The notes beneath the pieces were generated by a model. That model searched no databases, was not told the origin of the DNA, and saw only the letters and a list, made by a program, of their open reading frames with translations. 64,000 nucleotides of DNA from Collinsella sp. GTDB lineage: Bacteria; Actinomycetota; Coriobacteriia; Coriobacteriales; Coriobacteriaceae. Position numbers and translations under genes: made by a program. Positions 24,944 through 33,483 of this stretch are shown here, piece after piece; positions within the stretch are counted from its first letter, which is position 1, and each line of letters begins with the position of its first letter. The stretch lies in assembly GCA_019414445.1 (NCBI GenBank), contig DXMA01000010.1:36959-100958 (forward strand), in the 5' to 3' direction.

Positions 24944-27900
24944 ATGAGCAAGAACATGAACAAGGACATGAACGGCAAGGCTTTGGGTAAGGCCAAGGCG
25001 GCTGGACGCGTGGCGACAGTTGCTGCGGCGACGATTGCCATGACGGGCGGCTCGCTGCTGTCGCCCCTGGCCGCGGCGGCGCAGGGTGCGGATGGCATTG
25101 GCGCTGCGGGCGCAACGGCTGCGGTGATGTCGCCGCTGACGAGCGCTGCGGCCGCTGGTGCTGGCGCGGGTGCTGTGTTTGCGGCGCAAAAGGTCGCCGA
25201 CCTGCAGGCTGCAGTTGATGCGGCGCGTGCCAAAGCTGCTGCTGCCAAGGCCGATCTAGAAGCGGCTGCTGCTCCCTACGATGCCGCTGCCGCCAACCAG
25301 CAGCGGGCGCAGGGCGCCTATGACGCGGCCCGCGGTGCAAGCGAGAGCGCGGCCTCTGCTGCCTCGGCCGAGCTGGAAAAGCAGCTGGGCGCTGCGCAAG
25401 ACAAGGCCGATTTGGATGTCAAGACGCTTGAGGACGCTCAGGCTGCGCTCGATGCCGCCAAGAAGAACCTGACGGACAAGGACGAAGCCCTGACTGCCGC
25501 CCGGAAGGCGGCAAGCGATGCCCAGTCTGCGCTCGAGGCCGCACAGGCCGCTGCATCCGATGCCACGCCCGAGGCCGTAGCCGCCGCCCAGGCTGCCGCA
25601 GAGCAGGCGGCGATCGATTTGGAGCAGGCAAAGCAACAGGCCGAAGATGCGCAGACCAGGCTCTCGGATGCTCAGGCTGCCGCCGATGACGCCGCTGCCA
25701 AGCAGCAGGATACGCAGGTCAAGCTTTCGGCAGCTCAGCAGGCAAAGACCGCGGCAGATGCGGACGTGGACGCCGCACAGGCGAGCTATGACGCGGCCAA
25801 GGCCGATCTGGATCGAGCCGAGCAGGGCGCTGCGGGCCCGGAGTACGAGGACGCTAAGGCAAAGGTAAACGCTGCGTCCGAGGCGCTGGCGGCCGCCAAG
25901 GCCACGCAGTCGCAGCGCGAGGATGAGCTTGCTGCTGCCGAGCAAGAGGTGAGCGCCGCCGAGGGCGAGGTGCAGACTGCACAGCAGGCAGTTGCCGATC
26001 AGCAACAGGTCGCTGCCGAAGCCCAATCCAAGCTGGATGCCGCTGTTGCCGCCAAGACAGCAGCCGACGCCGCCCTCGACCAGGCCAAGACCGATCATGC
26101 CTCCGCGCTCACGGAGCTGGCCGATGCCCAGGCCAAGCTTTCGGCAGCAAAGGACGAGAAAGACGCTGCCGACAAGGCGCTCGATCAGGCGAAGGCTCAA
26201 AAGCAGCAGGCCGACCAGGCTGTGGCGCAGGCCCAGGCCAAGCTGGATGCCGCTCAGGCAACGGCGAACGCATCGGCAGAGAACTACCGCCAGGGTGCTG
26301 TTGCGTTCTTTAGGAGCGTGGGCGCCGATGATGCGGCGGATATTATCCTCAACTGCAAACTCGCTGGCTACAACAAGGTGGGCGAGGAAGTCGACGCGAC
26401 GAGCCTGACCAATATGAAGCAGGCGGTTGTGTGGCTCAAAGCATGCAACGAGTATCGCGCAAGCGTTGGCCTAGGCGAGCTCAAGGTGACGTATGCCACG
26501 ATGGCGACCGCCATTGCCGATGCGAACTTCTCCGATACGAAGGTCGCGCACGCTCAGCAGTTTAACGTGGGCGAGAATGTGGCGTGGAACTACGGAAGCA
26601 ATCCGTTTAAGCAGTGGGTCGATCAGGAGAAGGCCTACTTTGACGCTGCTGCTGCCTCGCTGGGTACGACGGGTCTTACGGGAAAGGCCGCTTTTGATTT
26701 CTATATGGCGCATAGTTCCGAGATTGATACCTACGCCGCGAAGCATGGTGATTCGGTCGGCCATTACATCAACGTAATCGATCCCAGCTACACCGTGACG
26801 GGCATGGGCGTTTGCACGCGTGGGACGCTGTACGGTCGGAGCACGCAGGCGCAGACATTCGTATATTCTGGTCGATGGTACGAGCCGTACAACGTCAATC
26901 CGATGACGGTTGCTGAGTATGAGGTTGCGTTGAACGCGTGGTGCGACTCTTTGGCAAATCCCGAGCAAGGCGTGGATGCGGCGCGCAAGGAGCTTACTGC
27001 GGCGCAGGGCGTTGCCAACGATGCCGGCAACAAGGTGGACGCAGCATCGCAAACCGCTGCGGCAAAGCAAGCCCAGGTTGAGCGCGCTGCCGCCAACATC
27101 GATGCCGCGGCCACCAAGGTCTCGGAAGCCCAGGCCGCCGTGGCGCAAAAGCAGGCTGCAGCTGACGCCGCCGCGCGTGCCGTCAGCGATGCTCGCGCCG
27201 ATTTGAGCGCTGCCAACGACGCTGTTGCGGCAGCGCAGGACGCCGTGGCCGCCAAGTCTGGCGAGCTCGACATTGCCAAGGGCAAGGTGGCTGCTGCCAA
27301 GCGCGCGCTGGACGCCGCTCGTGCCGGCGTTGGCGACAAGCAGGATGCACTTGCCGCGGCTCAGGATGAGCTGGCGGCGTACTCAGCCGATATCGTCACT
27401 GCTCAGCGTGCGTTTGATGCGGCATCGTCTGTGCTCGAAGACGCCCGTGCCAATCAGCGCGAAGCGGAGGCTGAGCTCGCTGTTGCCCAAGGCGATGCCA
27501 ATCAGGCAGATATCGATGCTGCTGACGCTCAGGCGGAGCTCGATATGGCGCAGCGGGCTGTAAGCGATGCCGATGCCGTCGTGGCAACGGCTCAGGCAAA
27601 ATCTGATGCAGCTGCCGCCCGCGCCTCTCAGCTTAAGAATGCCGCCACAGCACTTGCCAAGGCCACTGGGGACAAAGCGATTGCCGATGCCGCGCTCGAT
27701 GCAGCGGCGATGGCCGTGAGCGATGCCGAGTATGACGTGGTGGAGGCTGACGATGCCGTGGCGGATGCGACTGCCGCCCGCGACGCCTCTGCCGCCGCGG
27801 TTGACCGCCTGCGCAGAATCAATCTTGCCGAAGCCATTGTCAACGGCAGCACTGACGATGCGGACGAGGCGCTCAACGCCAAGATCGCTGCGGCCCACGA

Positions 27901-28288
27901 TGTCGCCGAGCGTGCCGCGACCGCCAAGGCCGAGCTCGATGCCGCCGTGGCTGCGACGGATGCCGTGGCGCCGGCATACTTGGAGGCGCTCGCCAACTAC
28001 ACCGCCGCCAAGGTCGAGCTCGACCAGGCTATTGCCGAGCTTAACGCCGAGATCGCTCGCCAAGAGGCCGCCGACCGCGGAAACGGCGAGCAGACCCAGC
28101 CCGTCACGCAAGTGACGTACCAGGCCAAGCATGCGGAGGCAAAGACCGAGGCCACGACTTGGCAGACGGCGATGCCCGCCACGGGCGATGCGTCCGAGCC
28201 GCTGGGTGAGACCTTCGTGATCGGCGGCACGGTCCTGGTGGCCGCCGGCGTATTCCTGTCCGATAAGCGCCGCCAGCTGATCCGTTAG
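24944..28288 (+). CDS. Sortase-anchored coiled-coil surface protein with CAP domain
   Basis: This 1114-residue exported protein starts after GAAGGA. A signal peptide of about 48 residues (VATVAAATIAMTGGSLLSPL, then AAAA) leads into an Ala-rich coiled coil at about 90-440. A CAP/SCP-like domain lies at about 450-670, with LKACNEYRASVGL, VGENVAWN, NPFKQWVDQEKAYFD, VGHYINVIDP and TGMGVC. A second Ala-rich coiled coil spans about 680-1070. The C terminus has MPATGD (1077-1082), a hydrophobic span and the basic tail SDKRRQLIR, a sortase anchor. CAP domains occur in bacterial surface proteins of mostly unknown role; the two coiled-coil stalks would hold it away from the wall. Its length and near-repetitive codons make it prone to copy-number variation. 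The binding partner is unknown. Confidence 0.85.
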   Translation: MSKNMNKDMNGKALGKAKAAGRVATVAAATIAMTGGSLLSPLAAAAQGADGIGAAGATAAVMSPLTSAAAAGAGAGAVFAAQKVADLQAAVDAARAKAAAAKADLEAAAAPYDAAAANQQRAQGAYDAARGASESAASAASAELEKQLGAAQDKADLDVKTLEDAQAALDAAKKNLTDKDEALTAARKAASDAQSALEAAQAAASDATPEAVAAAQAAAEQAAIDLEQAKQQAEDAQTRLSDAQAAADDAAAKQQDTQVKLSAAQQAKTAADADVDAAQASYDAAKADLDRAEQGAAGPEYEDAKAKVNAASEALAAAKATQSQREDELAAAEQEVSAAEGEVQTAQQAVADQQQVAAEAQSKLDAAVAAKTAADAALDQAKTDHASALTELADAQAKLSAAKDEKDAADKALDQAKAQKQQADQAVAQAQAKLDAAQATANASAENYRQGAVAFFRSVGADDAADIILNCKLAGYNKVGEEVDATSLTNMKQAVVWLKACNEYRASVGLGELKVTYATMATAIADANFSDTKVAHAQQFNVGENVAWNYGSNPFKQWVDQEKAYFDAAAASLGTTGLTGKAAFDFYMAHSSEIDTYAAKHGDSVGHYINVIDPSYTVTGMGVCTRGTLYGRSTQAQTFVYSGRWYEPYNVNPMTVAEYEVALNAWCDSLANPEQGVDAARKELTAAQGVANDAGNKVDAASQTAAAKQAQVERAAANIDAAATKVSEAQAAVAQKQAAADAAARAVSDARADLSAANDAVAAAQDAVAAKSGELDIAKGKVAAAKRALDAARAGVGDKQDALAAAQDELAAYSADIVTAQRAFDAASSVLEDARANQREAEAELAVAQGDANQADIDAADAQAELDMAQRAVSDADAVVATAQAKSDAAAARASQLKNAATALAKATGDKAIADAALDAAAMAVSDAEYDVVEADDAVADATAARDASAAAVDRLRRINLAEAIVNGSTDDADEALNAKIAAAHDVAERAATAKAELDAAVAATDAVAPAYLEALANYTAAKVELDQAIAELNAEIARQEAADRGNGEQTQPVTQVTYQAKHAEAKTEATTWQTAMPATGDASEPLGETFVIGGTVLVAAGVFLSDKRRQLIR

Positions 28289-28311
28289 GGACAGGGAAGC
28301 GCGCTGTTTTT

Positions 28312-28360
28312 GGCGCGCACCGCAGGGGCATGGGCTCTGCGGCGCGCGCCGCCTTTTTCT
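28312..28360 (+). terminator. Terminator after the anchored surface protein
   Basis: A 14-bp stem with one mismatch (28312-28325 GGCGCGCACCGCAG with 28337-28350) is followed by GCCTTTTTCTT, 23 bases after the stop codon. Confidence 0.8.
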
Positions 28361-28384
28361 TCAAGATTGATTAAGGAGGGATAT

Positions 28385-28801
28385 ATGCAAATTAGAGGAG
28401 AGGCCGCGATCGCCTGCGGATTCATGGCGGGCCTGGCAACGGGGTTGCTGTTCGATGGATGTTTCGACAGCTATATCAATCGATTCCGCGACTCTGGTTT
28501 TTCGAGAGGCAAGCCTTGGAAAACAGCGTCGGCTCATCGAGAAGCGACCGCGCCCATCGAGCCCCGCAGTGTGGATACCTCAAAAATCAAGGTAACCGTC
28601 ACCAAGAACGGCAAGATTTACCACCGTTCTGCGGGATGCAAAAACTTGTCCCGAAACGCCATTAAAACGAGCGTGCCATTGGCAACCGCACTCAAGCGAG
28701 GCAAGACGCCCTGCCCAACATGCTGCCCGCCAACAGTGTGCTCGATCTGGTTTTTTGGGTGTTTGATCCGTTTGGATGGAAGAACGAGGGGTAAGCCCTA
28801 A
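28385..28801 (+). CDS. Small membrane-anchored protein with Cys/His metal-site motif
   Basis: AAGGAGGG sits directly upstream of ATG 28385. The 138-residue product begins with a hydrophobic N-terminal segment (AAIACGFMAGLATGLLFDGC), then a basic linker. A C-terminal module follows: KIYHRSAGCKNL, then ATALKRGKTPCPTCCPP. The arrangement YHx4C ... PCxxC matches a widespread short motif thought to bind zinc, in which the tail alanine-containing helix precedes PCxxC. The last part (VCSIWFFGCLIRLDG) is hydrophobic. Function unknown. A terminator separates it from the surface-protein gene. Confidence 0.68.
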   Translation: MQIRGEAAIACGFMAGLATGLLFDGCFDSYINRFRDSGFSRGKPWKTASAHREATAPIEPRSVDTSKIKVTVTKNGKIYHRSAGCKNLSRNAIKTSVPLATALKRGKTPCPTCCPPTVCSIWFFGCLIRLDGRTRGKP

Positions 28802-28879
28802 GGGGTGCGGATGCCGGGGCTGATCCGCAATTTCTGCCATCGATTTGTCTAGAGTCGCACAGCACGGAGGTGCCGCTTA

Positions 28880-29635
28880 ATGTCCATTTTCGTTACCGGA
28901 GACGTTCACGGTGTTGCCGAGTACGGGGCGAGCCGCTTCTCGTCGCGCGTTTGGCCATTGGGCCGTACGCTGACGCGCGATGACGTGGTGATCGTTGCCG
29001 GCGACTTTGGCTTTATATGGAGTGGCTCAAACACCGACAAATACTGGCTCGACTGGTTTGAGTCCAAGCCCTGGACTACGTGTTTTGTCGACGGCAATCA
29101 CGAGAACTATCATCTGCTGGCGGGGCTGCCGATCCGAGAGTGGAACGGGGGCCTCGTTCACGAGGTTCGCCCGCATGTGCTGCACCTGATGCGCGGAGAG
29201 GTGTTCGACATCGCGGGGAACACGGTGCTCGCCATGGGTGGCGCCGCGAGCCATGACAAACAGTGGCGCCGGGAGGGAAAGACGTGGTGGCCCGAGGAAA
29301 TGCCGAGTGAGAGCGAGATGGAATACTGTCGCGCCTCGCTCGATCGTGTGGGCTGGAAGGTCGACTATGTTGTGACTCACGAGGCGCCGGTCGATTTGGC
29401 AGACGAGCTGTGCATGGAGTGCAATCGCGAGTTCTACGACGATTCGCTGCAGGCCTTTTTGGGCGAGCTCGACGGGCGACTCGACTACCGCACCTGGTTC
29501 TTTGGCCATTACCATGACGATGAATGGCGCGACGACAAGCATCGCCTGATCTACCAAGATATCGTGCGGATCGAAGCGCGATGTGCTGACGGATTCGGCG
29601 AGACGACGAGCAACTATTCCGAGCAAGAGCGTTAG
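28880..29635 (+). CDS. Calcineurin-like metallophosphoesterase 1
   Basis: This 251-residue protein has all metal motifs of the calcineurin-like phosphoesterase fold: VTGDVHG (7-13 region), VAGDFGF, VDGNHEN, a conserved THEAPVD and FGHYHDDEW. These residues bind two metal ions and hydrolyse phosphoesters; the substrate cannot be read from sequence. GGAGG precedes the ATG. It is the first of three adjacent phosphoesterase genes and is clearly homologous along its length to the third (30280): both have GDVHG, GDFGF, DGNHE, GWKVDYV and GH(Y/F)H. Only 9 bases separate it from the second gene, so the three form an operon. Confidence 0.88.
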   Translation: MSIFVTGDVHGVAEYGASRFSSRVWPLGRTLTRDDVVIVAGDFGFIWSGSNTDKYWLDWFESKPWTTCFVDGNHENYHLLAGLPIREWNGGLVHEVRPHVLHLMRGEVFDIAGNTVLAMGGAASHDKQWRREGKTWWPEEMPSESEMEYCRASLDRVGWKVDYVVTHEAPVDLADELCMECNREFYDDSLQAFLGELDGRLDYRTWFFGHYHDDEWRDDKHRLIYQDIVRIEARCADGFGETTSNYSEQER

Positions 29636-29644
29636 GAGGTTCCC

Positions 29645-30283
29645 ATGATCTGGTTTACCAGCGATACCCACTTTGGACACGAGAACATGCTGCGGCTCGC
29701 CGACAGGCCTTGGTCGACTGGTGCGCAGATGAACGACGCCATGGTCGCCAACATTAATAGCAAGGTCGCTTTGGACGACGAGCTTTATATTCTGGGCGAC
29801 TTCAGCTTTAAGATGACGGTGCAAGACGCCTACGAGCTGCGTAAGAGCATTGCATGCAAGCACGTCCATCTGCTGCCTGGCAACCACGACAAAGACTGGA
29901 CGCAGCCTGCGGTGGCGGATGCTTTTATCGTCGAGCCGCCCATTTGTGTGCTCAAGATCGACCGCCAAAAAATCGTGCTGAGCCACTATCCCATGGTCGA
30001 CTGGCAAGGCATGTCGCACGGCGGCTGGCATCTTCACGGACATATCCACAGCTGCGGCGGCGCGTACAACACGTTCAACCTTAGGCAGGGGCTGCTGCGC
30101 TATGACGTGGGCGTGGACGCCAACGGCTACGCCCCGGTGAGCCTGGAGGAGCTCAAGTCGTGGTTTGCGCAGGTCGACGAGCCGGCGTGTTGCGTTAAAT
30201 GGCCGTGGTGGGTCAACGCCACGGGCGACGAGCAGATCGAGCACGATCTCGAAGCCTATAAGAGGGAAGTGGTGATCCGATGA
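29645..30283 (+). CDS. Calcineurin-like metallophosphoesterase 2
   Basis: This 212-residue phosphoesterase belongs to a shorter subfamily than its neighbours: FTSDTHFGHENML, LYILGDFSF, LLPGNHDKDW, VLSHYPM and LHGHIHSCGG supply the two-metal site. Similar small phosphoesterases hydrolyse phosphodiesters or nucleotide-like substrates in vitro, but the physiological substrate is unknown. AGGAGG lies just before the ATG. The stop overlaps the next start by four bases (ATGA at 30280-30283), a sign of coupled translation. Confidence 0.88.
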   Translation: MIWFTSDTHFGHENMLRLADRPWSTGAQMNDAMVANINSKVALDDELYILGDFSFKMTVQDAYELRKSIACKHVHLLPGNHDKDWTQPAVADAFIVEPPICVLKIDRQKIVLSHYPMVDWQGMSHGGWHLHGHIHSCGGAYNTFNLRQGLLRYDVGVDANGYAPVSLEELKSWFAQVDEPACCVKWPWWVNATGDEQIEHDLEAYKREVVIR

Positions 30284-31005
30284 CGGTTTATGTGACGGGT
30301 GATGTCCACGGTGGCATCGACATGCAAAAGCTCCGCGACTGGGAGCTTGGGGATAGTCTGACGAGCGACGACTATCTGATTATCGCGGGAGACTTTGGCT
30401 TTCCGTGGGATTGTTCTGCCGAGGAATGCGCCGATATCGCCTGGCTGGAGTCGCGCCCCTATACCGTGCTGTTCGTCGACGGCAACCACGAACGCTACGA
30501 CCATTGGGCGGAGCGCCCCCTGGAGTTGTGGCACGGTGGACTGACGCAACGCCTGTCGGACACCTCGCCTATACGGCGCCTGACGCGCGGCGAGGTTTTT
30601 GAGCTCGGTGGGTCGACGATCTTTACCATGGGCGGCGCCACGAGTGTGGACAAGGAATACCGCATCCCGTATTCCAGCTGGTGGCCGCAGGAGCTGCCGG
30701 GCGAGCGCAACTTTGAGGAGGCGCGGGCAAAGCTCGATAGCGTGGGCTGGAAGGTCGACTACGTGATCACCCACACCTGCTCCACGCGCATGCTCTCGCC
30801 CACGCTCTATCCGGCACCTGGCTGGAATTATCCAGCTGTCGATCGGCTTACGGCATTTTTCGACGAGCTGGAAGATCGCTTGGACTACAAGCGCTGGTAC
30901 TACGGGCATTTTCATCGGGATGCCAACCCGGCCGAGCGCCACACCGTGCTCTACGACTGCATCGTTCGCCTGGGCGGCGAGCTCCAGCCCTGGGACGTTG
31001 CGTAG
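30280..31005 (+). CDS. Calcineurin-like metallophosphoesterase 3
   Basis: This 241-residue paralogue of the phosphoesterase at 28880 carries VTGDVHGG, IAGDFGFPW, VDGNHERYD, VGWKVDYVITHTCS and YGHFHRD. The catalytic Asp, Asn and His positions are all present. The replacement of HEAP by HTCS after the conserved threonine differs from the first copy and could alter substrate choice. It overlaps the middle gene by four bases. The pair of long paralogues on either side of a different short phosphoesterase suggests duplication around it, or serial insertion. Confidence 0.88.
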   Translation: MTVYVTGDVHGGIDMQKLRDWELGDSLTSDDYLIIAGDFGFPWDCSAEECADIAWLESRPYTVLFVDGNHERYDHWAERPLELWHGGLTQRLSDTSPIRRLTRGEVFELGGSTIFTMGGATSVDKEYRIPYSSWWPQELPGERNFEEARAKLDSVGWKVDYVITHTCSTRMLSPTLYPAPGWNYPAVDRLTAFFDELEDRLDYKRWYYGHFHRDANPAERHTVLYDCIVRLGGELQPWDVA

Positions 31006-31043
31006 GGGCAGGCATAGCGAGCTCTTCGTATGATGCCTTGGGT

Positions 31044-31087
31044 AGTTACCCTACATTTTGGCAATAGTCATTATCTGTAGGGTAACT
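31044..31087. repeat. 12-bp perfect inverted repeat between phosphoesterase and TA genes
   Basis: AGTTACCCTACA (31044-31055) and TGTAGGGTAACT (31076-31087) are exact inverted copies with a 20-base gap. There is no T-run after either side. It lies in the convergent gap between the phosphoesterase operon and the toxin gene. Purpose not evident. Confidence 0.5.
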
Positions 31088-31126
31088 TAAGACATACTGG
31101 GAGCTGGAGGAGATGCTGCTGGCGGT

Positions 31127-31600
31127 CTAGAGTTTCAACGCCATTCGGTTGGTGCCGGGTAGGGCTGCAAAGCCGAAATGCGCATAGAACGCTGCCGCCT
31201 CATCATCTACTGGATCGACAACCAAAGCTCGCGCTCCCGCTAGGGCAGAAATTTTTAAGGCGTTTTCGATGGCATCTTTGAGCAACGATGCTCCCAGACC
31301 AAGCCCCTTGAATTTCTCATCAACCCCCATCATTCCAAGCAACACTGCGGGAACTTGGGAGGGGGAGTTCCGAACGAACCATCCTCCGTCAACATTTTCG
31401 CGAGCTACGGAGTGCGTACATAGCGTATAGAACCCGGCGACTGCGCCGTCGTAATACGATGCGTATATAACCGCCGACCCTCTTCTTCGCGCCGAGGCTG
31501 ATCTGTTTTTAGCCCATCCGTCTACAAGGGTATTACCGCAGTGGAAAGCCTCGATGCCTTGACCAACGGGGAGTTGAACGGGCTTGGTAAACGTGCTCAT
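31127..31600 (-). CDS. GNAT-family toxin of a DUF1778/GNAT toxin-antitoxin pair
   Basis: This 157-residue protein has the GNAT acetyl-CoA site LGMMGVDEKFKGLGLGASLL followed by DPVDDEAAAFYAHFGF, and matches the TacT/AtaT type. Those toxins acetylate the amino group of aminoacyl-tRNAs and halt translation. ATG 31600 is preferred over the upstream TTG at 31606 because it overlaps the antitoxin stop as ATGA, the normal coupling in this family. The Tyr in FYAHFGF is the expected general-acid region. The neighbouring ribbon-helix-helix antitoxin would neutralise it. A plain acetyltransferase is unlikely given the partner. Confidence 0.86.
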   Translation of the reverse strand: MSTFTKPVQLPVGQGIEAFHCGNTLVDGWAKNRSASARRRGSAVIYASYYDGAVAGFYTLCTHSVARENVDGGWFVRNSPSQVPAVLLGMMGVDEKFKGLGLGASLLKDAIENALKISALAGARALVVDPVDDEAAAFYAHFGFAALPGTNRMALKL

Positions 31601-31863
31601 TCCCAAATCGCTTTACGGTCGAGCAACGCTTTTGCGGCTTGGGGCATGGGTGAGTCGAGCATTTCGCAAAATGCATCAAAACCATCAGGAGAAAGATAGG
31701 TTGTTGACGCCTCGGCGATGTCACGTGCGGAGCTCTCGTCAAGGTGAGCCGTGGCCCATTGGGTGAGAGTTTGCCCGCGCAAGGCCGCGGCGCGCTCGTA
31801 AGTAAGGCGTTGACGCTCGGTCAGCCTTAGATCCATACGGCGCTGTTTCTCAATCGTTGGCAT
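31597..31863 (-). CDS. DUF1778 ribbon-helix-helix antitoxin (TacA type)
   Basis: This 88-residue protein starts with the DNA-binding ribbon (RRMDLRLTERQRLTYERAAAL) and helix TLTQWATAHLDESSARDI; the C-terminal YLSPDGFDAFCEMLDSPMPQ is the toxin-wrapping segment. AAGGAGG precedes the ATG. It autoregulates with the toxin: a perfect palindrome lies exactly between the -35 and -10 boxes upstream. The reading frames overlap with the toxin by four bases. Confidence 0.9.
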   Translation of the reverse strand: MPTIEKQRRMDLRLTERQRLTYERAAALRGQTLTQWATAHLDESSARDIAEASTTYLSPDGFDAFCEMLDSPMPQAAKALLDRKAIWE

Positions 31864-31883
31864 GGTAAAACCTCCTTTGCATC

Positions 31884-31912
31884 ATTGTACGGAACTATTC
31901 CGTACATAACAA
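31884..31912 (-). promoter_or_regulatory. TA operon promoter with operator in the spacer
   Basis: On the minus strand TTGTTA (31907-31912), a 17-bp spacer and TACAAT (31884-31889) form the promoter. The palindrome TGTACGGAA-TAG-TTCCGTACA (31886-31906) fills the spacer and part of the -10 box, a typical binding site for a ribbon-helix-helix antitoxin. Confidence 0.75.
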
Positions 31913-31967
31913 GATACAGAATTACGCACTCGTCGGGGGGGGGTAGTGAAGGGGGCAGGGCGTTTGA

Positions 31968-32969
31968 CTACTCGGCCATTACGGTGATGTTCTCGCGGTG
32001 CGCGCGGATGACGTCCCAGCTAAAGTGCTCGACCAGCTGCTCGGCGGTACGCGGCGTGGTGTCCGGCGCGATGCCTGTTTGCCCGGCGAGCCATCCCAAC
32101 AGTGCCTCGGGTGTGCCAAAGCGGGTGCGGAGCTCGCCCAGGTCCAGATCGCGATCGCGCTTGGAAAGGCGGCGGCCGTCCGGCGACATGAGCAGCGGGA
32201 TGTGCGCGTAGCGCGGTGTGGGCAGTCCCAGCAGATGTTGCAGATAGATCTGGCGCGGCGTGGAACCAAGCAGGTCGCATCCGCGTACGATCTCGGTGAC
32301 GCCCATGGCAGCGTCGTCGACCACCACGGCCAGCTGATAGGCAAACACGCCGTCGCTGCGGCGCACCAAAAAGTCGCCGCACTCGGTGGCGAGTGCCTCG
32401 CATTGGGCTCCGTACGTGCGGTCAACGAATTCGATCACGTCGCCGGCGAGGTCGTCGACGGCGGGCACACGCAGGCGCGTGGCGGGAGCGCGCAGGGCGC
32501 TGCGGCGGGTAACCTCCTCGGCAGAAAGGCCTCGGCAGGCGCCGCGGTAGATGGGCGTGCCGTCGCTGGCGTGCGGCGCGCTTGCGGTGTGGAGCTCGGC
32601 GCGCGTGCAAAAGCAGGGATAGGTGAGGCCGGCGTCTTGCAGCTGGTGCAGGGCGTCCTCGTACAAGTCCAGGCGATCGTGCTGGCAGTAGGGGCCTTCG
32701 TCCCACTCAAGCCCCAGCCAGGCTAGGTCGTCAATCAATTGGGCGGCAAGTTCCGGGCGCTTGCAGCGATCGTCCAGGTCCTCGATGCGCAACACGATGC
32801 TGCCGCCCTGGCTGCGGGCCGAAAGCCACGCGCACAGGCAGCTGAACACGTTGCCCAGATGCATGCGGCCCGAGGGCGACGGGGCAAAGCGGCCCACGAC
32901 GGGCGCGGGAGCGGCCGCTGCTGGTGCGCCCGCGGCGTGTGTTGCTATGTTGCATGCGTTGATATCCAT
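31968..32969 (-). CDS. gluQ: Glutamyl-Q tRNA(Asp) synthetase
   Basis: This 333-residue class I synthetase-like enzyme transfers glutamate to queuosine in the anticodon wobble position of tRNA-Asp. The HIGH-like motif is PSGRMHLGN, preceded by GRFAPSP, and the KMSKS-like motif is RLSKRDRD. A zinc site is suggested by YPCFCTR followed by YRGACR. The protein lacks the C-terminal anticodon-binding half of full glutamyl-tRNA synthetase, which separates GluQ from GltX. An Ala-rich N-terminal extension of about 24 residues precedes the catalytic domain; an internal start downstream is possible. A run of nine G bases lies about 25 bases beyond the stop codon. Confidence 0.86.
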   Translation of the reverse strand: MDINACNIATHAAGAPAAAAPAPVVGRFAPSPSGRMHLGNVFSCLCAWLSARSQGGSIVLRIEDLDDRCKRPELAAQLIDDLAWLGLEWDEGPYCQHDRLDLYEDALHQLQDAGLTYPCFCTRAELHTASAPHASDGTPIYRGACRGLSAEEVTRRSALRAPATRLRVPAVDDLAGDVIEFVDRTYGAQCEALATECGDFLVRRSDGVFAYQLAVVVDDAAMGVTEIVRGCDLLGSTPRQIYLQHLLGLPTPRYAHIPLLMSPDGRRLSKRDRDLDLGELRTRFGTPEALLGWLAGQTGIAPDTTPRTAEQLVEHFSWDVIRAHRENITVMAE

Positions 32970-33483
32970 GCGGACGAGTATAGCGCGGGGTGAGGTGAGG
33001 GGGCGTCGTCGATGCTCGCGAGTTGCCGAGGCTGCGTGTTGTGCGCGGCGGGCACCGACTCAACACCTCGATTACCGCCCCAAGCTCAGCCCCTTCAACC
33101 CCTCAAACGACAGAAGCCCCGGCAGCTCTTCGCAACTGCCGGGGTTTCCGCGGAAAAGGGGGACATGATCCTCAAGCGAACGGCAAAGGGGCAAACCGTT
33201 TTCGCTCAACTGCTTTATGCCCCTCGCTCGCCGGCTTAATCGGCTCACGCCGCGCCCACACAAAGCCGCTACACCTGTGACGGAGCTATGAAGTGGTATC
33301 TATGCCGGAGCGGGCTATGCCAAGGAGTGTCCCAGATTGCCGGCAGATAAGGAACGTCCCCAGGTGCCGGTCGCGGGCGTGACTTTCGTCCCGTTTAATA
33401 CTCCGCTGACCTAGATGTTCGTCACATGAACCCGCAAACGTGGGACAATGACGCTACTGGTATCACAGACAAAGGATGTGCCT
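32970..33483. other. Intergenic region with one hairpin and no supportable gene
   Basis: This 514-base gap between the divergent gluQ and DUF2207 genes holds a 9-bp perfect stem CCCCGGCAG / CTGCCGGGG (33118-33126 and 33137-33145) followed only by GTTTCC. It also has short phrases such as GGAACGTCCC that recur elsewhere in the window (63950). Short open frames here lack ribosome sites. AAAGGA at 33471 is the site for the next gene. Confidence 0.5.

Noticed and set aside
25256..28132. Minus-strand Gly/Leu-rich and Arg-rich frames inside the anchored coiled-coil gene
   Set aside because: They mirror Ala-rich repeats on the plus strand and have no start signals.
31127..31606. TTG start at 31606 for the GNAT toxin
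   Set aside because: ATG 31600 gives the usual four-base ATGA coupling with the antitoxin stop; the TTG has no separate ribosome site.
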